Counted from the stretch's first letter, positions 27,083-36,760 are shown. The stretch is 64,000 nt of DNA from Halioglobus japonicus (GCA_902705825.1 CACSIL010000007.1:1-64000); one strand, 5' to 3'. Notes: generated from the letters alone by a model not told the origin. Translations and numbers: made by a program.

Positions 27083-27148
27083 GGAGTCCAGGGGATAGAT
27101 AGCCCCAGACACATTGAACGCCGAACTGCTTAGTCACAGGGGGAGCCA

Positions 27149-28003
27149 GTGACCGACTACATAGTCAACATCGACGAAACAAACGCCTCAGCACTTCTCA
27201 TTGAGGAATCTCACAAACGTCCTGTCGTGGTGGATTTCTGGGCCGAGTGGTGTGAGCCCTGCAAAACCCTGATGCCGTTGCTGGAAAAAATTGCCCAGGA
27301 ATATCAGGGCGCTTTTTTGCTGGCCAAGGTAAATGCCGATGAACAGCAGGGCATTGCCCAGCAATTGGGGGTGCGCAACCTGCCTACCGTAATGGTCATA
27401 CAGGGCGGACAACCGGTGGATGGTTTTGCCGGTGCCCAGACCGAATCTTTTATTCGCGAAATGCTGGAAAAATACCTCCCCAAACCCTGGGATGGTCTTG
27501 TGCAGCAGGGGGTTGAGGCGCTCGAACGGGGTGAATTCAACGAGGCCCTGGCGCCGCTGAGACAGGCCTGGCAGGACTCAAAGCAGCAGCACGACATTAC
27601 GCTCACCTATGCGCATGCACTGATTGAGTCGTTGCGCCTGGATGAGGCAGAAGCCTTGCTGGATGGTATACGCATGGCCGATCAGGATGCCGGTTACGAG
27701 CAACTGCGCGCGCAGTTGGAGATAAAGCGCGAGGCGGCTAAATCACCTGAAATTACCGCCCTTGAAGAGCAGTTGGCAGCGACCCCGGATGATCTCAACC
27801 TGCGCTATCAGTTGGGCGTGCAGTACACTAATAGCGGACAGTTTCGTGAAGCGATGGAACAACTTGTGACAATTTTGCGCAAGGACCTCGACCACGGCGA
27901 TGGTGCCACCAAGCGCATGTTGCTGGACTCCATCGCCTCGCTGGGCAAGGGCGATCCCTTGGCGGTCGAATATCAACGCAAACTCTATAGCCTGTTATAT
28001 TAA
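27149..28003 (+). CDS. cnoX: CnoX/YbbN-like thioredoxin-TPR chaperone
   Basis: The 284-residue protein has an N-terminal thioredoxin domain (about 1-110) and a C-terminal TPR-like part with two repeats of helix pairs, the layout of E. coli CnoX (YbbN), a holdase that passes clients to DnaK and GroEL. The active site is WCEPC (C35, C38), so it keeps the redox pair that E. coli CnoX has lost, resembling CnoX forms with thioredoxin activity. The start is GTG at 27149 after GGGGGAG. Its position beside dnaK-dnaJ suits the role. Confidence 0.85.
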   Translation: MTDYIVNIDETNASALLIEESHKRPVVVDFWAEWCEPCKTLMPLLEKIAQEYQGAFLLAKVNADEQQGIAQQLGVRNLPTVMVIQGGQPVDGFAGAQTESFIREMLEKYLPKPWDGLVQQGVEALERGEFNEALAPLRQAWQDSKQQHDITLTYAHALIESLRLDEAEALLDGIRMADQDAGYEQLRAQLEIKREAAKSPEITALEEQLAATPDDLNLRYQLGVQYTNSGQFREAMEQLVTILRKDLDHGDGATKRMLLDSIASLGKGDPLAVEYQRKLYSLLY

Positions 28004-28196
28004 GGCTGTAATGGGCCGGGCAAGCGCGGCACAGGTAGCGTAGACTGCAACGTAGTTTGGCCGCAGATTCTGCAGCTACCGCCACATTTTTTTGGTAATA
28101 CCGTCTGGCATCAGGCAAAATTCACCGCATGGCGCAAAGACGCGCTCATCCTTTTCACACGGGCCGTGTTGGCCCGGTAAGTACTGGAGATTATCT

Positions 28197-29237
28197 ATGA
28201 AACTGGGCTTTCTGCTGGGCTACTCCGGCAAGCAAATTCATCTGCCAATGGAACTGATTCAACAGGCGGAATCCATGGGTTTTGATTCAGTATGGACCGC
28301 AGAAGCGTATGGTAACGACGCTGTCTCAAGCGCCTCCTGGATACTCGCCCAGACCAAAAAAATCAGGGTCGGCACCGCGATTATGCAGATGCCCGCTCGC
28401 TCTCCTGCAATGTGTGCGATGACGGCTATGTCGCTGCACCAGCTGTCAGGCGGACGCTTTATTGCAGGCCTTGGCGCCTCTGGTCCTCAGGTCGTCGAGG
28501 GTTGGCACGGTGTACCTTATGGCAAGCCTGTTACTCGCACGCGTGAATATATCCAGATCATGCGCAAGATTATGGAGCGCGATGGCCCGGTTGAGTTCGA
28601 CGGTAAAATCTATCAGCTGCCCAATAAAGGCGAGGGCACTACGGGGCTGGGTAAACCGTTGAAATCCATTCTCGATGGCTGCCCTGAGCTGCCTATTTAC
28701 ACGGCCTCTATTACGCCAGCGGGTCTGTCCTGCGCCGGTGAAGTCGCCGACGGTGTGTTTCCGGTCTGGATGGACCCGAACAAGTACAACATTCTGGGCG
28801 AGCATCTTGAGAAAGGTTTTGCCAAAGCGGGTAATGGCAAGAGTTTGAAAGATTTTGATGTCGCGCCCTTCGTGATGGTTTCGCCCAATGACGATCTCGC
28901 TGCAGCATTTGATGGGCTGCGCCCCTGGCTGGCACTGTATATCGGCGGCATGGGTGCCAAGGGCAAAAACTTCTACCATGACTATGCCACGCGCCTGGGC
29001 TATGGCGATGTGGCCACCCGGATACAGGATCTGTATCTGGAGGGTAAGAAGGATGAAGCCACCGCACTGGTTCCCAATGAATTGCTGGACGAAGTGGCAC
29101 TGGTGGGATCGCATGGCAGAATTGTTGAGCGACTGGCACCGTGGAAGGAAGCGGGCAAGCGTGGAGAAGTTGGCTCTATGTTATTGAATATTGCCAACCC
29201 TGCTATCCTTGAGTTGTTCGCCAAGGAAATGCTGTGA
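28197..29237 (+). CDS. LLM-class flavin-dependent oxidoreductase
   Basis: The 346-residue product belongs to the luciferase-like monooxygenase/F420-type TIM-barrel family: MKLGFLLGYSGKQ, SVWTAEAYGND, KIRVGTAIMQMPARSPAMCAM and GGRFIAGLGASGPQVVEGWHG are all family blocks. In a gammaproteobacterium FMN is the more likely cofactor than F420. The substrate is unknown; lipid-oriented neighbours (TesB, enoyl-CoA hydratase) are suggestive only. The start was set at the ATG at 28197 with a CTGGAGA ribosome site; 35 further in-frame codons upstream are not family-like. Confidence 0.87.
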   Translation: MKLGFLLGYSGKQIHLPMELIQQAESMGFDSVWTAEAYGNDAVSSASWILAQTKKIRVGTAIMQMPARSPAMCAMTAMSLHQLSGGRFIAGLGASGPQVVEGWHGVPYGKPVTRTREYIQIMRKIMERDGPVEFDGKIYQLPNKGEGTTGLGKPLKSILDGCPELPIYTASITPAGLSCAGEVADGVFPVWMDPNKYNILGEHLEKGFAKAGNGKSLKDFDVAPFVMVSPNDDLAAAFDGLRPWLALYIGGMGAKGKNFYHDYATRLGYGDVATRIQDLYLEGKKDEATALVPNELLDEVALVGSHGRIVERLAPWKEAGKRGEVGSMLLNIANPAILELFAKEML

Positions 29238-29273
29238 GGCAAAACACAGTCGCCGGCGGGCAGTGGTAATTCA

Positions 29274-31046
29274 GTGACGGGCAGCGAAGCGTCAGTGGCG
29301 CAGGTTGATGTGCGTGAGCGCTTCGCTCGCGCCATACTGAATGGCTTTGAATCCTATTTCGCAGAGTTTCAAAACATCACGCTGGCGGCGAAAACCCGCT
29401 TTGAAAATGCCGACTGGCAGGGTATCCGACAGGCTTCAATTCAGCGCATTGACCTGTACAAAGTCAAGACGAAAGAAGTCTTTGAATATGTCGAGTTGAT
29501 AGCGGGTGATGAGCTGCGCGATCTCAATTTTTGGCGCGAGGCGCGCAAGCTCTATGCACAGCTGATCGATGGTCACAATAATTTTGAGATCGCCGAAACC
29601 TTCTTCAATTCCGTTTATTGCGCTGTCTTTAAACACCGCAAAGTCCGTGATGAATACGTGTTTGTCTTTTCACCGCTTGGCGATATGCCTCCAGCGGATG
29701 TCAGCAAGGTGTATCGCACATACCACCTCGATGGCACACTCAATACCCTGCTGGAGAATCTGCTCAGGGACTTTGCCTTTTCGATTCCCTATGAGGATCT
29801 GCAGCGCGATATCAACAATATCCGCGAGGCAATCGTCGACAGGTTGGCAGGCGAGTTTGACCTGAACCACGACGACACCCAGTTCCAGATACTCGGTCAC
29901 CACTTCTTCCGTAACAAGGGCGCGTACCTTGTCGGGCGTATTTTATCCGGTGGGCAGTCAATGCCTATCGTGCTGCCCATCCTGCACAATGAGCAAGGCG
30001 CTGTTTACGTTGACACGATCTTGTTCGGCTCGGATATGGTCAGTGTATTGTTCAGTTTTACACGCTCCTATTTTCTGGTGGATGCCACCATCCCGGCTCA
30101 GTGTGTGCTGTTTTTGCAGCAATTGATGCCGGCCAAACCCATCTCAGAAATCTACAGTGCGATGGGTCACAACAAGCACGGCAAGACGTATTATCACCGC
30201 TGCGCGTTTCGTCACATGACAAGCACTACTGACCAGTTCAATATTGCGCCGGGCATCAAGGGAATGGTAATGACGGTGTTTACCCTGCCGTCCTACGATT
30301 TTGTGTTCAAGGTGATTAAGGATAAATTCACGCCGCCCAAGGATATGACGCGCGAGCAGGTGAAGGCCAAGTACACGCTGGTGAAGCGCTGGGATCGCGC
30401 GGGCCGAATGGCGGACACCCAGGAGTTTAATAATCTGGCGTTTGCCAGGGCGCGTTTCTCCGATGAGCTTATGGAGGAACTGCGCAAAGTTGCCCCCTCT
30501 GTTCTGGAGGAGCACGGCAAGACACTGATCATCAAGCATGTGTATGTTGAGCGTCGCATGACGCCGCTGAATCTGTATCTACGCAACGCTACCGACGAGC
30601 AGATGGCGGCGGTGATGGATGAATATGGTAACGCCATCAAACAATTGGCGGCAGCGAATATTTTCCCGGGTGATATGTTGCTGAAAAATTTTGGTGTAAC
30701 CCGGCACGGGCGCGTGGTGTTCTACGACTATGATGAAATCGTTCCGCTGACGGATTGTAATTTTCGCACCATACCCAAACCCCGCTCAGAGGAAGAAGAA
30801 ATGTCCAGCAAGCCCTGGTATACGGTCGCACCCAATGACATTTTTCCTGAGGAGTTTGCGCTCTTTTTCTCAGGTAACCAGCGAGCGCGCGAGGTTTTCG
30901 ATACCCTGCACAGCGATATTTACGAGGCGTCGTTCTGGAAAGGCCTGCAAGAGAAGATTGTCGCCGGCCATGTTGAGGACTTCTTTCCCTATCGGCGCGA
31001 ACTGCGTTTCGATAGACAACCTGACCTTGTCTCACGGAGCGCCTGA
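29274..31046 (+). CDS. aceK: Isocitrate dehydrogenase kinase/phosphatase
   Basis: AceK phosphorylates and inactivates isocitrate dehydrogenase to divert carbon into the glyoxylate shunt during growth on acetate or fatty acids, and also reverses this. The 590-residue length and blocks such as YRTYHLDGTLNTLLENLL, LYLRNATDEQ, the nucleotide loop APGIKGMVM and FYDYDEIVPLTDCNFR are typical. Its start is GTG at 29274. aceA and aceB are not in the window. The stop overlaps the next gene by one base, so it is probably co-transcribed with the two histidine phosphatases. Confidence 0.97.
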   Translation: MTGSEASVAQVDVRERFARAILNGFESYFAEFQNITLAAKTRFENADWQGIRQASIQRIDLYKVKTKEVFEYVELIAGDELRDLNFWREARKLYAQLIDGHNNFEIAETFFNSVYCAVFKHRKVRDEYVFVFSPLGDMPPADVSKVYRTYHLDGTLNTLLENLLRDFAFSIPYEDLQRDINNIREAIVDRLAGEFDLNHDDTQFQILGHHFFRNKGAYLVGRILSGGQSMPIVLPILHNEQGAVYVDTILFGSDMVSVLFSFTRSYFLVDATIPAQCVLFLQQLMPAKPISEIYSAMGHNKHGKTYYHRCAFRHMTSTTDQFNIAPGIKGMVMTVFTLPSYDFVFKVIKDKFTPPKDMTREQVKAKYTLVKRWDRAGRMADTQEFNNLAFARARFSDELMEELRKVAPSVLEEHGKTLIIKHVYVERRMTPLNLYLRNATDEQMAAVMDEYGNAIKQLAAANIFPGDMLLKNFGVTRHGRVVFYDYDEIVPLTDCNFRTIPKPRSEEEEMSSKPWYTVAPNDIFPEEFALFFSGNQRAREVFDTLHSDIYEASFWKGLQEKIVAGHVEDFFPYRRELRFDRQPDLVSRSA

Positions 31047-31753
31047 TGGCTACGATATATCTGGTTCGTCATGGACAGGCCTCTTTTGGTGCAGAGAATT
31101 ACGACAAGCTCTCTGAGCTCGGGTGTCGACAGGCCACTGCCGCAGGCGAGTACTTTCGCGATATTGGTGTTCACTTTGACGCTGTGTATAGCGGAGATCT
31201 GTCGCGCCAACGAGAGACAGGCCGGTTGGCTATAGCCAGTCAGCCCAAAGAAATTCCCCATCATATCGACCCGCGTTTCAATGAGATTCAAAACGAGGAA
31301 CAGTTGACCTGTCTGTTGCCTGAGGTGATAAAGCATAACCCTGCTGTGCAGGCACTGGTGGAGAAAGGTCTCAGTGCGAGTAAGGATTATCAGAAGGTCA
31401 TCGATGCGGTCTTTAACTACTGGGTGTCCCCTGAATGTAACGATTCGCGCATCCAAAGCTGGCCAGAGTTCTCAGGTAATGCGCGCCAGGCTATGGCGGA
31501 TATCATGCAGGAGCAGGGCAGCGGCAAGACGATAGGCATATTCACTTCCGGCGGCACGCTGGCGACGATTGTCGCCCAGGTGCTGGGGCTTGGAGCGGCG
31601 CAGACATATCAATTGTATGAGCCTATTTTTAATTGCTCAGTAACCCAGTTGTTTTACAGCGGGTCGAAAATCTCACTGTCGTGTTTTAACGACAGCTCCT
31701 ATTTGCAGCTGCTCGGCGCGCAGCGCGGCGAAAATCTACTGACATACCGATAG
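31046..31753 (+). CDS. Histidine phosphatase family protein (first of two)
   Basis: The 235-residue protein opens with YLVRHGQASFG, the RHG motif with the catalytic histidine at 9, and has SGDLSRQRETG and a later TSGGTLATI in place of the more usual second-histidine block. Members range from phosphoglycerate mutases to phosphatases; the substrate is unknown. Start overlaps the aceK stop by a base and the next family member follows after five bases, suggesting an aceK operon. Confidence 0.85.
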   Translation: MATIYLVRHGQASFGAENYDKLSELGCRQATAAGEYFRDIGVHFDAVYSGDLSRQRETGRLAIASQPKEIPHHIDPRFNEIQNEEQLTCLLPEVIKHNPAVQALVEKGLSASKDYQKVIDAVFNYWVSPECNDSRIQSWPEFSGNARQAMADIMQEQGSGKTIGIFTSGGTLATIVAQVLGLGAAQTYQLYEPIFNCSVTQLFYSGSKISLSCFNDSSYLQLLGAQRGENLLTYR

Positions 31754-31758
31754 GTGTT

Positions 31759-32322
31759 GTGAGCGTATCCATGGATATATTCTTAGTCAGACATGGTGAG
31801 GCCGCCGCCAGTTGGGGAGAGTTACCCGACCCCGGGCTCAGCGATCTGGGGCGGCAGCAGGCGGAGGCCGCTGCACAGAAACTCCAGCAGCAACTGGGGG
31901 AAGATGGAGCGCTGTTGATCAGCAGCCCATTGCAGCGCGCAGTTGAGACAGCGGCACCGCTTTCGACACTGCGGCAGAACCGGGTTCAGATCGATGAAGC
32001 GTTTCGTGAAATTCCCTCACCGGTACCCCTTGCCCAGCGTCAGGCCTGGTTACGCCAGTTTATGCAGCAGCAATGGCATGAGCAGGCGGAGGATCTCAAT
32101 GTATGGCGCAGCAGGGCGTTACAGCAACTGTTGGAGCTTCGCGAGAGTGCTGTCATTTTCACCCATTTTCTGGTGATAAATGCCGTTGTTGGCCAGCTGC
32201 TTGAGCGCCCAGAGACACTGTACTTCTGGCCGGCAAACGGCTCGATTACTCATCTGCGACACAATGGCACCGACCTGGAATTGGTAGCGCTCGGCCAGGA
32301 GCTCAAGACGAAAGTGAATTAG
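31759..32322 (+). CDS. Histidine phosphatase family protein (second of two, SixA-like size)
   Basis: The 187-residue product has FLVRHGEA (catalytic histidine about 12), SSPLQRAVETA and FTHFLVINAVVG, the complete set for a small histidine phosphatase. The GTG at 31759 may be the start, but the ATG at 31771 gives the more typical MDIFLVRHGEA. It differs from the preceding family member, so the pair is not a recent duplication. It converges on tesB, overlapping by four bases at the stops. Confidence 0.84.
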   Translation: MSVSMDIFLVRHGEAAASWGELPDPGLSDLGRQQAEAAAQKLQQQLGEDGALLISSPLQRAVETAAPLSTLRQNRVQIDEAFREIPSPVPLAQRQAWLRQFMQQQWHEQAEDLNVWRSRALQQLLELRESAVIFTHFLVINAVVGQLLERPETLYFWPANGSITHLRHNGTDLELVALGQELKTKVN

Positions 32323-33176
32323 TTTTCGCGCACGCGAATAAGCGATTCCTGCGCAGTGGAAGCTACCAGCACACCGTCGCGTGTATAGAAGCTGCCCCGG
32401 CTGAAACCACGGCCTCCTCCCGAGACAGGGCTGTCCAGACAGTACAATAAGTGCTCATCTGCCCGAAAGGGCTGGTGAAACCACAGGGCGTGATCCAAAC
32501 TCGCAGACTGCAGGGCTTTATCCATGCCTGTATACGGGTGCGGAAGCAGCGCCGAACCGAGCAAGCCAAAATCCGACATGAATGCCAGCAGGGTCTGGTG
32601 CCTTCTCAGGTCGTCTCCCAGATCGCCCTGTGCCCTGAACCATATCTGCTGTTGTGGCTCCTGTGGCTGCGGGTTGAGATGGTCTCGTGGCTGCACCGCT
32701 TTACGCTCAATCGGATTTGAAACTGGTGGGTCTATTTTTTTGTCCGGATTCTCTTTCGCTATGCGTGTCCACCGATCAAAATCGGATTCCAGTTCTTCCG
32801 GTGGCGGTACCTGCATCATGTCAAACTGATGCTCGAGCCCCTGCTCCTCAATATGAAACGAGATCGATGAACTGAAGATGGCAACGCCATCCTGTTTGGC
32901 AATCACGTTTCGGGTGGTAAAGCTCTTGCCGTCACGAATGGGGTCCACTTCATAGACAATCTGTTTACTGGGGTTTCCCGGGCGCAGGAAATAAGCGTGC
33001 ATGGAGTGCGTGATACGTGTTTCATCCACCGTGCGGATGGCGGCATTTAGCGCTTGTGCCAATACCTGGCCGCCGAATACTCGCGAAGGACGTTTTGGGC
33101 TGCGCCCGCTGAACAGGTACTTGTCGATCTGATGGACTTCCAACAGCTTGACGAGTTTTTCTATATCACTGGACAC
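32319..33176 (-). CDS. tesB: Acyl-CoA thioesterase II
   Basis: TesB hydrolyses acyl-CoA esters to free fatty acids. The 285-residue product has a double hot-dog fold: SGRSPKRPSRVFGGQVLAQAL at the start, SMHAYFLRPGN in the first half and SLDHALWFHQPFRADEHLLY with SPVSGGGRGFSRGSFYTRDG in the second, including the conserved aspartate of SLDHALWFH. The start is GTG at 33176 with AGGAGT eight bases upstream. It lies 16 bases after the tandem TetR gene on the same strand, so the regulator may control it. Confidence 0.93.
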   Translation of the reverse strand: MSSDIEKLVKLLEVHQIDKYLFSGRSPKRPSRVFGGQVLAQALNAAIRTVDETRITHSMHAYFLRPGNPSKQIVYEVDPIRDGKSFTTRNVIAKQDGVAIFSSSISFHIEEQGLEHQFDMMQVPPPEELESDFDRWTRIAKENPDKKIDPPVSNPIERKAVQPRDHLNPQPQEPQQQIWFRAQGDLGDDLRRHQTLLAFMSDFGLLGSALLPHPYTGMDKALQSASLDHALWFHQPFRADEHLLYCLDSPVSGGGRGFSRGSFYTRDGVLVASTAQESLIRVREN

Positions 33177-33192
33177 GAAAGTACTCCTGAAA

Positions 33193-34497
33193 TTAGGTGT
33201 TCTGGCCGGATGCGCGTGGCAATAAGCCGTTGAAGAAAATATCGAAGTAGTCGATTGCGGCGCTGTCGATGTTGTCGACCCTGCGCCACTGCTTGAGATT
33301 CATCGCGGCATTGATTGCGCCAGCGACGAGTTGCTGTGCGACATAATTGTTGATCGGTCGCACACTGCCATCGACGATGCCATCGTTGAGAAAATTGCCG
33401 AACTCCTCATTGGCTTTGTCAGTGCGCTTGAGTATCTCGCGCCTGCGGGCCATCGGCAGGGCGGTGATGGTATTGTAGCGAATAAGGGGGCCAACCTCAG
33501 AGTTTTGCACGTAGAAAGTACGGCGACATGTCATCTCAGCCTTCTGCAATCCGCTGCCTTTGGACTGCGCTGCCTGCGCGTGAATGTTTTCGATGATCTC
33601 AAGCGAGTGGCTATAGCAGCGGAACAGCAGGTCTTCCTTGTTGTTGATATGGTAGTAAAACGCACCCTTGGAGACATTCAGATGTTCCGCTATTTCATCC
33701 AGCGATGTGCCATTGAACCCCTGTCGGTTGAAAAACAGGGTGCCGGTCTTCAGGAATGCCATCTGCTTGAGGCGGTTTTGCTCTGCGCGGTCAAAGCCTC
33801 GCAATAGCGCAACCTGCTCGTGCTCGTGACTGATATCTGCAGGCATATAATCGTCGTCTCCGGCAAAAATACCGTGTGCGATAATGTCCCACGCCTCCTT
33901 CGCTGTCGCATTCACTTGGTCCAGTGGGATGCTGTGCAGCCAGGAGAATGTCCAGTCTACCGAACCCAGTATCGCGCGCGTGGTGGCACTGGGTTCGCAC
34001 TCACGGATTGAGCCTTCTGCAATACCCTGGCGGATGTACTCTCGCAGGCGCTTGAACATCGCGACGTAACGCGTTTCGACTTCTGTCCGATGCGTCCCTT
34101 TGAGCGCCGCAATTTCAAGCAGTGCAGCGATGTGAGGCCCTCTGTGTTCCTGGGCGGCCAGCCAGTTTTCAAAGTGCTGCATGAAAAAGGCAGACGCCCG
34201 CTCTATGGGCTGTGAGTGCGTGGCCTCTATCTTATCCAGATTCTGGTGGTGGTGATCCAGAGCGGCCATATAGCACTGGTAAATCAGGTCTTCCTTGGTT
34301 TTTACATAGTAGTACAGGCTGGTTTTGGTTAAACCGAGACTTTCCGCGATGTCCTTCAGTGTGGTTGCCCGTGACCCTTTGTAGTTAAACAGCTTGGCAG
34401 CCTGCGACAGAATCGCAGCGCGCTTGGCATCGTGCTGGACCGTGCGATTAAACGGTGACGCGTCCCGGCCTTTATTGGTCGTGTTGTCTGCTGGCAT
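33193..34497 (-). CDS. TetR-type regulator with two fused TetR units
   Basis: At 434 residues it is twice the normal TetR length and holds two complete DNA-binding heads: TTLKDIAESLGLTKTSLYYYVKTKEDL at about 45-71 and a second GTSLDEIAEHLNVSKGAFYYHINNKEDL at about 259-286, each followed by a helical ligand-type domain. The two halves are clearly related but not recent copies. A single chain could thus act as a pseudo-dimer. Target genes are unknown; tesB follows by 16 bases and the MATE pump gene precedes by 105. The ATG has an AGGAG site. Confidence 0.9.
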   Translation of the reverse strand: MPADNTTNKGRDASPFNRTVQHDAKRAAILSQAAKLFNYKGSRATTLKDIAESLGLTKTSLYYYVKTKEDLIYQCYMAALDHHHQNLDKIEATHSQPIERASAFFMQHFENWLAAQEHRGPHIAALLEIAALKGTHRTEVETRYVAMFKRLREYIRQGIAEGSIRECEPSATTRAILGSVDWTFSWLHSIPLDQVNATAKEAWDIIAHGIFAGDDDYMPADISHEHEQVALLRGFDRAEQNRLKQMAFLKTGTLFFNRQGFNGTSLDEIAEHLNVSKGAFYYHINNKEDLLFRCYSHSLEIIENIHAQAAQSKGSGLQKAEMTCRRTFYVQNSEVGPLIRYNTITALPMARRREILKRTDKANEEFGNFLNDGIVDGSVRPINNYVAQQLVAGAINAAMNLKQWRRVDNIDSAAIDYFDIFFNGLLPRASGQNT

Positions 34498-34602
34498 GAG
34501 GGGAGGCTCCTGTCTGTGGAGCGGTAGACCTACTGATAATTCTATAATTCCAACTTTAAGTATTTATTTTGTCGCTGTCTACAGGAAGCGGGCAGAAATT
34601 TT

Positions 34603-35994
34603 TTAGTCGGCAGCGTTTAACTGGATATGGCACCATTTACGAGAGCGAAACCGCCGTAAGAGAATCACTGCCTTGATTATGTAATCGAGGAGCATGACCG
34701 AGAAGATCCAGTAGACCGAAAGGCCCATCCAGAGGAAGATCAGCGCAGGAATCAGTCGCCCCAGGATAATTCCGCAGAAGGTTGCCATCAGCGGAAAGCG
34801 CGTATCACCGGCGCCGCGCAGGGCACCGCCGAGGGTGAATTCGAATGCCATAAACGGTTGCGCCACCGCAATGATGTACATGAATATCACTGTGAGGTGG
34901 ATAACCTCCGGGTCGTCAATCATGAAGCGAGCGAGATCCTCTGCGAACCAGGCCAGTGCAATCGAAAGGCTGATCATCGCCGCCAGAGCCATGCGCAATG
35001 AGCGCGAGGCAGCCATCACCGCCAACTCGACCTTGCCAGCGCCCAACTGCTGACCGACGAGTGTCGCTGTAGCAATACCAAAGCCAAATCCAATCACGAT
35101 GGGAAATGCGACCAGTGTGATTCCGATGCCATAGGCGGCATAGGCGTCTGTTCCATAATGTGCCACTATGGTGAAGAAGGCCAAAAAGGCGACCTGCACG
35201 ATACCCTGCTCCAGCACTGCAGGGCCGCCGATAGAAAATATCTGACGACACAAATCCCAATCCACGGACAGCGTCTTGGCAGGCTGAAGATTAAAATGAC
35301 CGCGCCACCACACCATGACAAATAAAATCGTGATGAGCGCCGCCCCCGTGCTACCGCCCAACGCCACACCGGCGACGCCGAACTGCGGAATAGGACCGAT
35401 GCCGAAGGCCAACAGATAGGAAAACAGTACGTTCAGCAGGGAACTGAAGAGCAGGTACCACAGAGGTGTGATCACATCCCCGGTGGCCCGCAGTGCCGTA
35501 CCCAGCATCATATTGATTGCTGAAAAAACATTGAACAGGGCCATCCAGAAGATATAGCTGGCAGCCAGATTCGTTGTCTCCTCATCGAGGCCGAAGATAC
35601 CAGCGATCGCCCTGGGAGCAAGAATCACGGGTATGCTGACGACGGCTGCCAATACCATCGACATTGTCAGGGATGTCCAGGAGACTGTCTCGGCTTTCCT
35701 GTAATCCCCAGCGCCCCAACTTCTTGCGATCAGCGCGGTGGCAGCTACCGATACCCCCATCAGCAGGGCCTGCACCAGAAAGAATATTCGCTGCCCTGTG
35801 GTGACAGCCGCGACAGAACTGGTGCCCAGTTGCGCAACGATTTTGATCTGCATGAAACCTACGGTGGTGAACAGCAGGTTGGAGATAATTGTCGGCCATG
35901 CCAACCGCCAGACGTGACGACTGGTAGAAACAGGTTTTTCTGAAGTAGGGGTGGACAAGTGACTTTCTCGCAGATCGGCAGCGTATTTTAGCAC
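34603..35994 (-). CDS. MATE family efflux transporter
   Basis: The 463-residue membrane protein has 12 predicted helices in two halves, with the MATE features WPTIISNLLFTTVGFMQIKIVAQLG, SVAATALIARSWGAGDYRKAE and, in the second half, GFGIATATLVGQQLGAGKVE. It would export cationic compounds or metabolites in exchange for sodium or protons. Annotated from a GTG start; a TTG twelve codons in has a better ribosome site (GAGAAAG). The TetR-type gene follows on the same strand and may regulate it. Confidence 0.9.
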   Translation of the reverse strand: MLKYAADLRESHLSTPTSEKPVSTSRHVWRLAWPTIISNLLFTTVGFMQIKIVAQLGTSSVAAVTTGQRIFFLVQALLMGVSVAATALIARSWGAGDYRKAETVSWTSLTMSMVLAAVVSIPVILAPRAIAGIFGLDEETTNLAASYIFWMALFNVFSAINMMLGTALRATGDVITPLWYLLFSSLLNVLFSYLLAFGIGPIPQFGVAGVALGGSTGAALITILFVMVWWRGHFNLQPAKTLSVDWDLCRQIFSIGGPAVLEQGIVQVAFLAFFTIVAHYGTDAYAAYGIGITLVAFPIVIGFGFGIATATLVGQQLGAGKVELAVMAASRSLRMALAAMISLSIALAWFAEDLARFMIDDPEVIHLTVIFMYIIAVAQPFMAFEFTLGGALRGAGDTRFPLMATFCGIILGRLIPALIFLWMGLSVYWIFSVMLLDYIIKAVILLRRFRSRKWCHIQLNAAD

Positions 35995-36014
35995 TTCAGG
36001 CCATAAAAGGGGCG

Positions 36015-36587
36015 CTAGCCCGGCCCGGCGCAGACCTTGTGCCGGAAACAGTCAGTGGTGTGATCATTCACCATGCCTGTGGCCTGCATATGGGCGTACA
36101 TGATAGTGGAGCCGACGAAAGTAAAGCCTCGCTTCTTCATGTCCTTGCTCAAGCTGTCTGAAACCGGGCTTGTCGCCGGCACCTCGGCCATCGACTTCCA
36201 GTGGTTTTGTATGGGCTTGTGGTCAACGAAGCCCCAGATATAGTCTGCAAAAGTGCCAAATTCCGCCTGCACTTCCAGGAACGCACGGGCATTTTTACGG
36301 GCCCCGTATACCTTCAACCGGTTCCTGACTATTTGCCGGTCTAGAAGTAATTTATCTAGCTTACTATCGCTGTAACGGGCGATTTTTTGCGCATCAAAAT
36401 TGTTGAACAGTTTCCGGTAACCTTCGCGTTTACGCAGGATGGTAATCCACGATAAGCCAGCTTGAGCACCTTCCAGAATCAGGAATTCGAACAAGGTCTG
36501 GTCATCTCGCACAGGAACGCCCCATTCCCTGTCATGGTAATCAACGTAGAGGGGGTCATCCCCACACCAGGTGCACCGCTTTGTCAT
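36015..36587 (-). CDS. tag: DNA-3-methyladenine glycosylase I
   Basis: Tag removes 3-methyladenine from alkylated DNA. The 190-residue protein has the zinc-binding start RCTWCGDDPLYVDYHDREWG (C4 and H17), the core LILEGAQAGLSWITILRKRE, and the C-terminal NDHTTDCFRH giving the remaining zinc ligands. The start was placed at the ATG of MTKRC, with GGAGA directly upstream; the longer frame is unsupported. It is divergent from the enoyl-CoA hydratase gene. Confidence 0.95.
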   Translation of the reverse strand: MTKRCTWCGDDPLYVDYHDREWGVPVRDDQTLFEFLILEGAQAGLSWITILRKREGYRKLFNNFDAQKIARYSDSKLDKLLLDRQIVRNRLKVYGARKNARAFLEVQAEFGTFADYIWGFVDHKPIQNHWKSMAEVPATSPVSDSLSKDMKKRGFTFVGSTIMYAHMQATGMVNDHTTDCFRHKVCAGPG

Positions 36588-36760
36588 CTTGTGGGTCTCC
36601 TTGTCACTGAGGTATGCTGCCCGCGATTGGGGAAGGTGTCCAGTTCGCTCAATCCTCGCGATGAAAAGCGGCGGCGGGCCACGCTGGATACTTGGCGTGT
36701 CAGTAACGGCCTCGAATCTGCTGTGCGACACTAAAAGTGACATTTTTTGAAGAGTATCCG

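Noticed and set aside
26950-27148. carA expected after dapB
   Set aside because: The pseudomonad order dapB-carA-carB is not kept; the region holds an inverted repeat and then the CnoX-like gene.
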